64,000 nucleotides of DNA from Helianthus annuus (taxonomy: Eukaryota > Streptophyta > Magnoliopsida > Asterales > Asteraceae): assembly GCF_002127325.2 (NCBI RefSeq), contig NC_035445.2, positions 78,604,815 to 78,668,814 of the forward strand. Reading direction: 5' to 3'. The position numbers and the translations under genes were made by a program. Each line of letters opens with the position of its first letter. Within the stretch, counting starts at the first letter, position 1. Of this stretch, positions 24,150 through 35,810 are shown one piece after another. The notes beneath the pieces were generated by a model. The model had not been told where the DNA came from. It saw nothing but the letters and a program-made list of their open reading frames with translations, and ran no database searches.

Positions 24150-24480
24150 TAGGAATATTCCAGGAATATGCTAGGAATATGCTAAGAATATTCCAGGAAT
24201 ATGCTAGGAATTATGCAGGAATATTCCAAAGAATATGCTAGGAATATGCTAGGAATATTCCAGGAATATGCCAGGAAATATGCCAGGAATATGCTAGGAA
24301 TATTCCAAAGAATATGCTAAGAATATTCCAGGAATATGCCAGGAATTGCTAGGAATATTCCAAAGAATATGCTAGGAATATGCTAGGAATATTCCAGGAA
24401 TATGCTGGAATATTTCCAGGAATATGCCAGGAATATGTAGGAATATTCCAGGAATATGCAGGAATATGCTAGGAATATTG
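24150..24480 (+). repeat. GGAATATTCC / GGAATATGCT tandem array in 5' LTR of D
   Basis: About 330 bp of 11-12-bp units alternating AGGAATATGCT, AGGAATATGCC and AGGAATATTCC. GGAATATTCC is self-complementary and fits nGAAnnTTCn. It ends about 14 bp before the TATA region. Confidence 0.92.
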
Positions 24481-25422
24481 CCATATGGAATGTCTATAAT
24501 ACTTGAGATGGCACACTAGACAATTCACCACCAACACCACAAACTACTCTCTCATCTCCCTCAAAAACTTTCGCCGAACACCCCTGTGATCATCCATCAT
24601 ATTTTTCGATTTTGTTCTTCACATTCCAACATCATACAAGTGTCAAGTGTCACGCATAAGAAGGCTTGGTGCACTCGGAGCTCGAAGGACCTTCTTCTCT
24701 AGCTTTTATCCACCACATTCGCGTCTAGATACTTCCCTAGGCCTCGAGCTAGTGGTATGTTGCTTAAAAACATTCTTGAGCTATTTTGAAGTGGTTAATA
24801 TGATGTGTAATGATTAAAACTCGAAATCTTACAAAAAGGTGCATTAAAGTCTACTAAAAACATGAAAAATGATGGTTAAAGCTCACTGTTGTGTAAATGT
24901 TGTAGTATTGAAATTGTATTATTAGGCCCGATCTACGTTGTGGTAGCTCGGATCATCATTTAACCCTGTTTGGTTAAGATCATGATCTGACATAAGCTTG
25001 TTTGAAATGGTGCAAGGGTTAAAAGGTGAAACTCTACCACACAAGAAACATGAACTTGTGTAAAAGTATTTTACTTATAAGATAGTGTCTAAACTAGCCG
25101 ATCTATGTGTCCACAAGTGGTATTTTCAAAAGACCAAGCGTCAAAAGAAATCACATGTTCTAATCCGGATCTTACACAAACAAAGTGATTTTTTTGTGAT
25201 CAACAAAGTGTGCGAACACTAGTGTAACAAAAGGTTTTAACAAAGAAATAATTTTCGTAAAACCGACTAGAAGTTGTGGAACTTCATACTCTTTAAAAAT
25301 AAAGTTTTTTTTTTTTAAGAAATTAAACTTATTTTTAAAGATAACAAGACTTACTAAATGTGCTAGTAAATTACTACACATTTTTGTAAATATGCAAGTT
25401 CATGAAATGGGGAAAATTAGTG

Positions 25423-25522
25423 ATTGTTGTTGATGATTATTGTTGATAATTGTTGTTGATGATTAATTGTTGATAATTGTTGTTGATGATTATTGTTGAT
25501 AATTGTTGTTTGATGATGTTGA
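25423..25522 (+). repeat. TTGTTGATGATTATTG-type minisatellite in 5' LTR of D
   Basis: Tandem units of about 26 bp made of TTGTTGATGATTATTGTTGATAA. The matching array in the other LTR differs only by small insertions and deletions. Confidence 0.85.
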
Positions 25523-26570
25523 CGATTTAAAAGAAAATAAACACATGTTTTGAAAACATGGGAAACCTCCATTTTAGGGGAAACTCTGTCAAAATTTTAT
25601 AATTTTGACACTTAGAAAAATATATAAGTTTTTGAAGAACTTATTCCCTAAAAATGAATTTAAGGTATTACCAAGGTTTCCCTAATTTTTGGTGATAAGA
25701 ATGAGGATTTCTTCAAAAATAAAAGTGGATATAAATATGTATATTTTTTGAGAGAAAAATATATTATTTTATCACCAACTTTTGTGCTAAGTGTATATAG
25801 TATGTGTTATACGTGCTAGCGTATTGAGACGTAAAGATACACTAAATACTCATGAGGAGTATAAACATGAAAATACACATACAACATGCTTAGACACATA
25901 CAAGAGGATATATTTATGAAAATATATTACTTGGACAAAATACATAATTCGGGTGCAAAATACAAGATACGTATATTTATTTTTGAGAAATGATATAAGA
26001 CAAATAGTTAAAAATATATATATTTTTAACACAAGAACACAAATACAAAAGATAGTGACTTGCACTTGTGCGATACAAGTCTAGTGACTACGTTAATAAA
26101 ACGCGTTTTAGGTCACGACGCTAGATAAGCAACTCCGGTGAAGTTTACGACGCAGGAACGCAAAGTTGTGAGTTCATGCTCCCCCTTTTCTTTAAACTGT
26201 TTTTGGTTTTATAACTCTCGGGGGTGAAATACATGTTACAAAATATTATAATTTTTTTACAAGTAGTAAAAATACAAGAAGCACTCTTGGTGAGAACGAG
26301 TACCGAGTGCAATACGAATCGAGAATACAAAAATACGAGAAGCACACTTGGTGAGAACGAGAACCAAGTATGATGTGCTTTAAGAAATGCCTAGAAATTA
26401 CTAGATCATGTGAGCATAGACTTAATACTAAAAATGCCATAAAGTCTTGGTGAAAACTAGTACCAAGCCATTAAAAAACATTCAGTAATTAGGGACGAGG
26501 GTTAGATCTAACGGGTATGGCCGAGCCCCACTCATGGTCCTTATGTGACCTCTTGAGTGCTTCGGTGTCC

Positions 26571-26848
26571 CAGTCGAGGTAAATCGACACAGTCGAGGTA
26601 AATCGACACAGTCGAGGGTAATCGACACAGTCAAGGGAAATTGACACAGTCGAGGTAAATCGACACAGTCGAGGTAAATCGACACAGTCGAGGGTAATCG
26701 ACACAGTCAAGGGAAATTGACACAGTCGAGGTTAATCGACACAGTCGAGGGTAATCGACATAGTTAAAGGAGCCAACACTAATGCTCCATAAGTCCTCAC
26801 ATGCCTTAGAGGAGCCAACACTAATGCTCCATATGTCCTCACATGCCG
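26571..26848 (+). repeat. Ten 19-bp hairpin units and a 42-bp duplication in 5' LTR of D
   Basis: 26571-26760 is ten units of CAGTCGAGGTAAATCGACA, each with stem GTCGA...TCGAC. Units 4 and 8 read GTCAA...TTGAC, a paired change. 26769-26847 holds two copies, 42 bp apart, of a unit starting GGAGCCAACACTAATGCTCC, which has a GGAGC...GCTCC inverted repeat. Long minus-strand frames across this array come only from the 19-bp periodicity. Confidence 0.92.
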
Positions 26849-27277
26849 AAATGTTCTTTGTACAAACATTCAATTAGTACGTGGTGTACACAAGAAAACT
26901 TGATTTTTGCAAGAATACTTTATTTATACAAGATACATACCATGTTTCATACTCGGTATGCAAAACGCATGAACTCGCTCAACTTTATGTTGATGTTTTC
27001 CAAAAATTACATGTATTTCAGGTGACAGGATGGATCTTGGGCGCAAGTGTTGTAACTAGAAGTAGACTACAAGTTTAGATGTCATCCACTTTTGTTGAAT
27101 TGTAACCTAGATGAAGGTTGTGTTTTAAAACTTAAATGACAAGTGTTTGTGATCCTCAAAATTTTCCGAATGGATGAACATCGTTTTAAATCATGTAGTT
27201 GTTTATTATGATCGAATGCAATGATAACAAGTTAGTCACACATCATACGCTTCCGCAAAAGACAGGGTGTGATAGTT

Positions 27278-27289
27278 TGGTATCAGAGC
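27278..27289 (+). promoter_or_regulatory. Primer-binding site of element D
   Basis: TGGTATCAGAGC, three bases after the LTR end, complementary to initiator-methionine tRNA. Confidence 0.92.
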
Positions 27290-28748
27290 TTCGATTGTAG
27301 TGAACTAGGATTCCTTCTCGAGTCTAGACTACAATCACTAAAGTGCTTTCACAAAAACATTTTACAAAATGGTTTTCATTGCATTCACGAAAGCGCCAAG
27401 ATCCACGAGTCAGACACTTTTCAAAGAAAAGACAAGGCAAGGACATTAGTGAGGAATACCCATAGAGTAAGGTGCCAACCAAGGCATAGTCTACAAAAGT
27501 TAGACTTGACAAAATGACCCCCCCCCCAAAAACGAGAGTTATACGTGGTATAATGCATTAAGTTACTTGATTATGCTAAGTAGCATATTTGTTATTTGTA
27601 TTTATGCATACGAATAAGTGTACGGAATGATTATTGACGTGAATAAAATTCTTTCGACTCCGACTCCTATTACGGTACGTGACTCGCACGATGAAGCTAT
27701 CGACCTCGCGTCCTTTGCAAAGCTCGTGGCTGGGAGTGATTACCAGACAAGACTCTGAGCTTACTTCCGTAGGAGATGGCTGCTCTTCCCTCTCGAACGT
27801 GAAGATGCCAAACTATGGTGGTGATGACGAGGTAGAGGCGGCGACCTTGAACGAACTCTTAATCAACGGGACGAGATCCCTCCGGATTATGTGAAGCAAA
27901 ATTGACAACATACTTGACTAGAAAAGGAAGATGAAGTATTCATCACGAAGGTGCCCCTCCAACTACTAGGAATTCTCTCCATTCCTATTCCATCTAATCA
28001 TCGTGCCTATACGCGCATAACAGTAACGAATGTTAGCGCATGGACCTCCGCAATGGTCCTTTCCATGGCAAGGAGTGTAAGGACAGTAGTGTCCCCTCCT
28101 AGATCAATCATCTGCTTGGACGAGAGAAAATTGGGGTAACTGTGCAAGACAATTTATTATTACGGGGGCCCACGTAATAACGACTTGTAGTGCACAGAAA
28201 TCCTGGTGGACTCTACGGGTCGAGCTAATGAAAACCACACCAAATTCAATGTATAGGTGTCCTCACCTTCATTTGGTAGAACATCACATAGATCAGTGCT
28301 TTAGCACGTAAGAAAGTAGGAAGCCTGTCTCAGCCTACTTCGTGACTGACACTTCTACCTGCGTACGAGACGTTTGAGGAAAACGACATTTAAGCAAGTG
28401 AAGATGAGAAACATTCAAGAGATTCAGCGACTTTGCACTCTCTATTACCCATACACGAGCAACCCCCTCTAAGGGAAAATGTACGCCCCAGTAAAGCCAA
28501 AAACCTAAGAAAACCAATGTAGCGGGAAATAACTGAAACCTAAATGACCGAGGCAATGTAACCTCAAGTTCGTTTTAAGCCAAGTTGGCAAGCCTAAGTG
28601 AAGGCTCAGTAACTGTTTCTCGCTCATACATTGAGTATTTATGTATACATGTGAAATTGGGTGATTACATAATGGCTTATGGTGCTATGTACCTCATAGA
28701 CACCTGGAATGTTGCCTAACCTACTTCATACCGTTTTGGCAGAAGGGA
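27290..28748 (+). other. Leader of element D, no gene
   Basis: About 1.46 kb between primer site and gag ATG. Contains a run of nine C at 27518-27526 and no credible coding sequence. Confidence 0.6.
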
Positions 28749-29864
28749 ATGCCGCCCAGGCGAGACACAAACACCAGTACGCTACCAAGAACAGAAGCCG
28801 AGCTGCAAGAATGCATCTCGCAGGCAATTGCACGACATGAAGCCCTCCGCTCTAACCACATCAATGGCACGACTGAGAATAACCCTCCAACTGGCTGCAC
28901 CTATAAACAGTTCCTGGACTGCAAGCCTTTGAATTTTGATGGCACAGGAGGTGCCGTTGCATTTGTTCGTTGGACAGAAAAGACGGACTCAGTTCTAAGA
29001 ATGAGTAACTGTTCACCCCAACAAAGCGTTACCTATATCTCAGGGTTATTTCTGGATGGCGCACTCTCATGGTGGAACCTTCAGGTTCAGACCCTTGGTG
29101 CAGATGCTGCTTATGCACTGAGCTGGGACGAGCTCAAGGAAATGATGGAAAAGAAATACTGTTCTAGGACTGAAATCCAGAAGCTTGAGGTGGAGTTCTG
29201 GAATTTGAAAATGGACGGACCGAAGATTCCTGAATACGTCCAGCGATTTCACGACTTGTCTAGGGTCGTCCCCTACCTAGTCAAACCGGAATTCAAGAGG
29301 ATAGAACGATTCATTTGGGGACTTGCACCCCAGATTAGGGGCATGGTTACTACCTCAAAACCCTCAACCATCGCAGAGGCTATCGATATGAGTGTCACCC
29401 TTACTGAAGAGGCTCTACGTGCGGGAAAATTTTCGGAATCTGAGGATAACAAGAAAGAGACTCATGTGGAGTCGTCAAGCAACAAGAAGAGGAAGTCCTC
29501 AAACCTAAAGATGAGCACCCAACTCAACTATGGAAGCTCTAAAGCAAACAAAAGAAAGAAAGTGAATTCGCCACATGGCAGGAGCACTGATGAAGCCATT
29601 AATAGGGCAGGTGGTAATGTTTACTCGGGGACTAAGCCGAGGTGCAAAGAATGCACTTTTCACCATAAAGGTCGATGTCTGAAGCCTAGGTGTGGAAAGT
29701 GTGGAAAAGAAGGGCACAACAGGGACGCCTGTTGGGCGAAGGACCCAGATGGAAGAAATAAGAGAATACCCGGTTGCTACAAATGTGGTGAAGCAGGGCA
29801 CTTTAGGAAAGATTGCCCAAAGAAGAAACAAGCAAGGAAGGGTTTTCACGATCGAAACTCGTGA
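28749..29864 (+). CDS. Gag protein of element D (371 aa, open)
   Basis: The retrotransposon capsid/nucleocapsid protein, which packages genomic RNA in cytoplasmic particles. It starts at an ATG in MPPRRDTNT, a typical start in Tekay/Del gags. The capsid-type region runs from about residue 55 (KQFLDCKPLNFDGTGGA) through ALSWWNLQVQTLG to about residue 220. A basic linker follows. A cysteine/histidine cluster begins near residue 298, with classic CX2CX4HX4C knuckles at residues 315-328 (CGKCGKEGHNRDAC) and 343-356 (CYKCGEAGHFRKDC). The frame stops at 29862-29864. In relatives such as element G gag is continuous with pol, so this stop may be a mutation that truncates the polyprotein. Pol downstream is ruined, so D is at best able to supply Gag. 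Confidence 0.85.
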   Translation: MPPRRDTNTSTLPRTEAELQECISQAIARHEALRSNHINGTTENNPPTGCTYKQFLDCKPLNFDGTGGAVAFVRWTEKTDSVLRMSNCSPQQSVTYISGLFLDGALSWWNLQVQTLGADAAYALSWDELKEMMEKKYCSRTEIQKLEVEFWNLKMDGPKIPEYVQRFHDLSRVVPYLVKPEFKRIERFIWGLAPQIRGMVTTSKPSTIAEAIDMSVTLTEEALRAGKFSESEDNKKETHVESSSNKKRKSSNLKMSTQLNYGSSKANKRKKVNSPHGRSTDEAINRAGGNVYSGTKPRCKECTFHHKGRCLKPRCGKCGKEGHNRDACWAKDPDGRNKRIPGCYKCGEAGHFRKDCPKKKQARKGFHDRNS

Positions 29865-31850
29865 ACCACGCTAGGATCCAGATGCGGTTACGGGTACGTT
29901 CCCTATTAACCACCCTTATGCATCTATTTCTAATACTGGCATCAACCTTAACCTTGCATGCTTAGAACTTAAGAAACTTCTTGGCCTAGTCTCAAGTAAG
30001 ATAGACGTCCCGTATTCTTTAGAAATGGGCATATAGAAGGATAGCTTAAATAGTCGAAGCGATTAAGGATCGTGATTAGGCACTCAGAGGGCCGTAACCT
30101 TCTGTTACCATTGACTCGTGAGGTCATAATAATCAGCATGGATCGGAAATCCAAGTATGCAGCTGAAGTCGTCAATACGAGAAAATCAGACGCATCCCTT
30201 GTGCGAATGATGAAACCCAACTTTACTGTAATAGGCGCAAGGATGCTAGACCCCATAAGGTGGCAGATCTACGACATCCTTCATTGGTCGAAGAGGCATA
30301 GAAATGCCTCTGAGTAGACTGCAGAACACTGGGAACATCCCCGCGATGGAAGAAGTTCTAGTAGCCTTTTCAAAAGACTTGCCAGAAATGCCCCTTCGCA
30401 GCGTCAAGAGAAGTTTAGGATAAACCACGTGCCAAGAGCAGCACCAGTGTCGAATAATGTCTTACCGACTAACTTCGTCCGTAAAGCATGAGCTCCGGAC
30501 GTAACTGCAAGAGCTACCAGACAGAGGAAGTTAAGGACATGACCCCTTTAGTTAGGGATATGAGGAGAAAGTTGGCAGTTCCATTTTGCGTAAATTCATG
30601 AGAATTGAGAATCAGAATCCTTTGCCAACGACTGGCAACATAAACAAACAAAATCATAAGATCCTAGTTGCCACCCAAGGATCAACTTGAGGACAGGATG
30701 TCCATGACTGTGTATACCAGAAGGAAGTGTCCCTGAAACGACCTTTAGGACTCGCTTTGGAAGTTACGAGTTCCTTGTCGTACCATTTGGCCTAACACAT
30801 GCATCGACAATATTCATGGACCTCATGAAATCGAACGTGTAAGCCATACCTAGATAAGCCATATACTTATTGACTACATTCTCATATGGCCAATGACCAA
30901 GGAAGGTCGTGAGCAACAACTGCAATTTACCTTGCAACTCTTAGAGAAAGAACGGTTAAGCGCTATGATGACGAAAAGCGGATTTCGAATTCGCGAAGTG
31001 AGAACTTTCAGATCCATGATGGATAAGAACGAGATTCATGCCAACCCTGCAACCAAGAGCTAAGGAGCTAGAGTTGCAATTATGTGACGCCTCTCGACAA
31101 AGTCTCGATTGTACGCCGATGCAACAAGACCACGACATTACATACGTGGCACATTGATTAAGGAATCATGAGAAGAACCCTTGAGATAGGTACAGTCATT
31201 GTGCGCAGCAAACTGGGCGTTATTACCTGAAAGAAAACGTTGCACGATCTTTACTGATCGTAAGGGATTGCAGCACACCGATGATCGTAAGAACTCGAAT
31301 ATGAACTGAGCTGTTGAACGATGCAGACTGTATGAACAAGATGCGTGCTTGTGTGATAAACTTTGATAAAAAGTTGTAACACTCACTTACCCTTAGTAGA
31401 GTCTTCCTACAACAGTATTTATCACGCCGCCGTCTAAACCGCTTTGTGTAAAGCTTTAGATGGAACGTAATGAGTCAATTCCCGTTGTGTTGAACGGAGA
31501 CCGGGAATAATGGATCAACTGGCCGAGATGGTCCAGGAAAAATCTAGAGGCAAGGTCGTTCATATATGCGATTATATCAAGACAGCCCGCAGAACATAGA
31601 AAGATTACGCCGATGAGAGGCAGAAATCGTAAGAATTTGAGACAAGAAGCACGACTAAATTGAGAGCCGCGCCTAGAAAGGGCGTAGTGTGAATTGGAAA
31701 ACGAAAAGATTGAATCCCCGGTGTAGGGATCAGAACCATTGTTCACAAGATGAAGCTTCCAGAAAAAGATCAGTAGTGATCGCGACACATTCATGTGTTT
31801 AGTCTTTAGAGGAGTCTGACGCAAGGAACAGTCTCCACAAATAAGATTCA
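29865..31850 (+). pseudogene. Degenerate pol of element D
   Basis: Stops and frame changes throughout. A protease remnant follows gag (29900-30030). The RT palm region is visible at about 30735-30900, where the plus strand reads a broken form of [20 protein letters not shown] and then IFMDLM. The catalytic aspartate pair that should follow is not readable. RNase H and the integrase core are not clearly seen. An integrase tail remnant (YADERQKS) lies near 31590-31640. The gag-to-LTR distance is close to 1 kb shorter than in element G, so deletions as well as point changes are involved. Non-functional. Confidence 0.7.
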
Positions 31851-32031
31851 CGTCAATGATATACTATACAACCTGTTGAGGTTTCGGACCAAGAGTCCAC
31901 AAAATGCAGAAAAGACATGATTGATTTACTTGAGCATGATAAAATACATGACATAAGAACACAAAGACGTGTTTCAAATATAAGTGACCATATTGGTTTC
32001 ACAACTCCCCTGCGACCGATGGCATCGCTTG

Positions 32032-32066
32032 AATTTCGGGACGAAATTCTTTTAACGGGGGGAGAC
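32032..32066 (+). promoter_or_regulatory. Inverted repeat plus polypurine tract of element D
   Basis: AATTTCG-GGA-CGAAATT at 32032-32048, then 18 nt including AACGGGGGGAGAC, then the 3' LTR. Confidence 0.9.
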
Positions 32067-32668
32067 TGTGACAACCGTCACTTTTCCGTACATTCCGCAC
32101 ACTAAATGATCAGTGATCTGTGCCTTAATGAACATACATGATCTAGTTTACAAGAGAAATAAGTTTCTGAATTCCATACAAGTGAATTCATGTACGTTTT
32201 ATACTACAAAATATTGCTTTATGCAAAAACGAGAGCGTTGCGTCAAAAATATTAGTAAACTCACCGGTAAGACACACTGTGTCAACGGAACTGCAGAAAG
32301 CAGTCAGACAATAAAATTGGAGCCTAGGTGTAGGTCCAATAACAAGAATACATTAAAACCCAAGAATACATACAAGGGTTTAATATATATGCTATATGAA
32401 AGCAAAACTAAGCACTAAAAAGCACCCGAAACACACTTTAAGAGCAGAACTAATTGCGACAAAACTGCGAAACGAACGTTGATGGCCGCCCGGATAATAT
32501 TTAATCCCACAAATATTCTGTTATGATTAAAATTTTATTTTAATCAGGTTCGTGTTGAAAAATAAATTAAAATGCTTAAAAACGTTATTTTTCAAGTTTA
32601 AGCACGTACCGTGTGTTCCTACGCGACACGGTGCTTACACTGCAAAACGCAGACAACGCAGAAAACCT

Positions 32669-33000
32669 AGGAATATTCCAGGAATATGCTAGGAATATGC
32701 TAAGAATATTCCAGGAATATGCTAGGAATATGCTAGGAATATTCCAAAGAATATGCTAGGAATATGCTAGGAATATTCCAGGAATATGCCAGGAATATGC
32801 CAGGAATATGCTAGGAATATTCCAAAGAATATGCTAAGAATATTCCAGGAATATGCCAGGAATATGCTAGGAATATTCCAAAGAATATGCTAGGAATATG
32901 CTAGGAATATTCCAGGAATATGCTAGGAATATTCCAGGAATATGCCAGGAATATGCTAGGAATATTCCAGGAATATGCCAGGAATATGCTAGGAATATGC
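32669..33000 (+). repeat. GGAATATTCC / GGAATATGCT tandem array in 3' LTR of D
   Basis: Cleaner copy of the array at 24150-24480. By eye it holds ten GAATATTC cores, each a GAAnnTTC pair, at irregular multiples of the 11-12-bp unit. The spacer between TTC and the next GAA is 3 bp (TTCCAGGAA) or 4 bp, not the 2 bp of a canonical triple heat-shock element. Confidence 0.92.
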
Positions 33001-33013
33001 CATATGGAATGTC

Positions 33014-33021
33014 TATAAATA
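33014..33021 (+). promoter_or_regulatory. TATA box of element D LTR
   Basis: TATAAATA, 13 bp after the end of the repeat array. A transcription start near 33045-33055 is inferred. Confidence 0.7.
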
Positions 33022-33957
33022 CCTTGAGATGGCACACTAGACAATTCACCACCCAACACCACAAAACTACTCTCTCATCTCCCTCAAAAACTTTCGGCCG
33101 AACACCCCTTGATCATCCATCATATTTTTCGATTTTGTTCTTCACATTCCAACATCATACAAGTGTCAAGTGTCACGCATAAGAAGGCTTGGTGCACTCG
33201 GAGCTCGAAGGACCTCTTTCTCTAGCTTTTATCCACCACATTCGCGTCTAGATACTTCCCTAGCCTCGAGCTAGTGGTATGTTGCTTAAAACACATTCTT
33301 GAGCTATTTTGAAGTGGTTAATATGATGTGTAATGATTAAAACTCGAAATCTTACAAAAAGGTGCATTAAAGTCTACTAAAAACATGAAAAATGATGGTT
33401 AAAAGCTCACTAGTTGTGTAAATGTTGTAGTAATTGAAATTTGTGATTATTTAGGCCCGATCTACGTTGTGGTAGCTCGGATCATCATTTAACCCTGTTT
33501 GGTTAAGATCATGGATCTTGACATAAGCTTGTTTGAAATGGTGCAAGGGTTAAAAGGTGAAACTCTACCACACAAGAAACATGAACTTGTGTAAAAGTAT
33601 TTTTACTTATGAAATAGTGTCTAAAACTAGCCGATCTATGTGTCCACAAGTGGTATTTTCAAAAGACCAAGCGTCAAAAGAAATCACATGTTCTAATCCG
33701 GATCTTACACAAACAAAAGTGATTTTTTTGTGATCAAACAAGTGTGCGAACACTAGTGTAACAAAAGTTTTAACAAAGAAATAATTTTCGTAAAAACCGA
33801 CTAGAAGTTGTGGAACTTCATACTCTTTAAAAATAAAGTTTTTTTTTTTTAAGAAATTAAACTTATTTTTAAAGATAACAAGACTTACTAAATGTGCTAG
33901 TAAATTACTACACATTTTTGTAAATATGCAAGTTCATGAAATGGGGAAAATTAGTGA

Positions 33958-34057
33958 TTGTTGTTGATGATTATTGTTGATAATTGTTGTTGATGATTAT
34001 TGTTGATAATTGTTGTTGATGATTATTGTTGATAATTGTTGTTGATGATTGTTGACG
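33958..34057 (+). repeat. TTGTTGATGATTATTG-type minisatellite in 3' LTR of D
   Basis: Same array as 25423-25522. Units of about 26 bp are more regular here. Confidence 0.85.
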
Positions 34058-35107
34058 ATTTAAAAGAAAATAAACACATGTTTTGAAAACATGGGAAACC
34101 TCCATTTTTAGGGGAAACTCTGTCAAAATTTTTATAAATTTTGACACTTAGAAAAATATATAAGTTTTTGAAGAACTTATTCCCTAAAAATGAATTTAAA
34201 GGTATTACCAAGGTTTCCCTAATTTTTGGTGATAAGAAATGAGGATTTCTTCAAAAATAAAAGTGGATATAAATATGTATATTTTTGAGAGAAAAATATA
34301 TATTATTTTATCACCAACTTTTGTGCTAAGTGTATATAGTATGTGTTATACGTGCTAGCGTATTGAGACGTAAAGATACACTAAATACTCATGAGGAGTA
34401 TAAACATGAAAATACACATACAACATGCTTAGACACATACAAGAGGATATATTTATGAAAATATATTACTTGGACAAAATACATAATTCGGGTGCAAAAT
34501 ACAAGATACGTATATTTATTTTTGAGAAAATGATATAAGACAAATAGTTAAAAATATATATATTTTTAACACAAGAACACAAATACAAAAGATAGTGACT
34601 TGCACTTGTGCGATACAAGTCTAGTGACTAACGTTAATAAAACGCGTTTAGGTCACGACGCTAGATAAGCAACTCCGGTGAAGTTTACGACGCAGGAACG
34701 CAAAGTTGTGAGTTCATGCTCCCCCTTTTCTTTAACTGTTTTTGGTTTTATAACTCTCGGGGGTGAAATACATGTTACAAATATTATAATTTTTTTACAA
34801 GTAGTAAAAATACAAGAAGCACTCTTGGTGAGAACGAGTACCGAGTGCAATACGAATCGAGAATACAAAAATACGAGAAGCACACTTGGTGAGAACGAGA
34901 ACCAAGTATGATGTGCTTTAAGAAATGCCTAGAAATTACTAGATCATGTGAGCATAGACTTAATACTAAAAATGCCATAAAGTCTTGGTGAAAACTAGTA
35001 CCAAGCCATTAAAAACATTCAGTAATTAGGGACGAGGGTTAGATCTAACGGGTATGGCCGAGCCCCACTCATGGTCCTTATGTGACCTCTTGAGTGCTTC
35101 GGTGTCC

Positions 35108-35385
35108 CAGTCGAGGTAAATCGACACAGTCGAGGTAAATCGACACAGTCGAGGGTAATCGACACAGTCGAGGGAAATCGACACAGTCGAGGTAAATCGA
35201 CACAGTCGAGGTAAATCGACACAGTCGAGGGTAATCGACACAGTCAAGGGAAATTGACACAGTCGAGGTTAATCGACACAGTCGAGGGTAATCGACATAG
35301 TTAAAGGAGCCAACACTAATGCTCCATAAGTCCTCACATGCCTTAGAGGAGCCAACACTAATGCTCCATATGTCCTCACATGCCG
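35108..35385 (+). repeat. Ten 19-bp hairpin units and 42-bp duplication in 3' LTR of D
   Basis: Ten units at 35108-35297, as in the 5' LTR. Unit 4 here has GTCGA...TCGAC where the 5' LTR has GTCAA...TTGAC, so both arms differ together. The two 42-bp units follow at 35306-35384. Confidence 0.92.
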
Positions 35386-35810
35386 AAATGTCTTTGTACA
35401 AACATTCAATTAGTACGTGGTGTACACAAGAAAACTTGATTTTTGCAAGAATACTTTATTTATACAAGATACATACCATGTTTTCATACTCGGTATGCAA
35501 AACGCATGAACTCGCTCAACTTTATGTTGATGTTTTCCAAAATTACATGTATTTCAGGTGACAGGATGGATCTTGGGCGCAAGTGTTGTAACTAGAAGTA
35601 GACTACAAGTTTAGATGTCATCCACTTTTGTTGAATTGTAACCTAGATGAAGGTTGTGTTTTAAAACTTAAATGACAAGTGTTTGTGATCCTCAAAATTT
35701 TCCGAATGGATGAACATCGTTTTAAATCATGTAGTTGTTTATTATGATCGAATGCAATGATAACAAGTTAGTCACACATCATACGCTTCCGCAAAAGACA
35801 GGGTGTGATA

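Larger units (their letters stand above)
23560..27274 (+). repeat. 5' LTR of element D (3715 bp)
   Basis: Pairs with 32067-35810 over its whole length. Differences are mostly one-base insertions and deletions, densest in the first 1.2 kb. It contains the same four repeat arrays as the 3' LTR. The TATA box region reads TCTATAATAC (24493-24502), one A fewer than in the 3' copy. Confidence 0.92.
23560..35810 (+). mobile_element. Element D: Ty3/gypsy (Tekay/Del-like) retrotransposon with two LTRs
   Basis: LTRs of 3715 and 3744 bp flank a 4792-bp internal region with primer site, leader, open gag and broken pol. LTR termini are TGTGACA at the start and GTGTGATA at the end, so the last dinucleotide is TA instead of CA in both copies. 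The flanking 5 bp differ (CAATT left, CGTTG right), so there is no target duplication. The left flank is host-gene intron and the right flank is LTR of another family. A recombination or deletion event between D copies is the likely cause. Confidence 0.9.
32067..35810 (+). repeat. 3' LTR of element D (3744 bp)
   Basis: Starts TGTGACAACCGTC and ends CAGGGTGTGATA. U3 is about 0.95 kb and ends with the GGAATATTCC array and the TATA box. The remaining 2.8 kb is R/U5 and carries the minisatellite and the 19-bp hairpin array. It is followed at 35811 by an LTR fragment of the A/E family. Confidence 0.92.

Noticed and set aside
24150..24480. Possible CRISPR-like repeat array
   Set aside because: Units are contiguous, 11-12 bp, with no unique spacers, within a plant LTR. 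A minisatellite.
26482..26873. Overlapping minus-strand frames of 67-80 codons rich in CVDLPRL-type repeats (also 35019-35401)
   Set aside because: They are produced by the 19-bp tandem array being free of stops. The period is not a multiple of three and all frames show the same pattern. Not genes.
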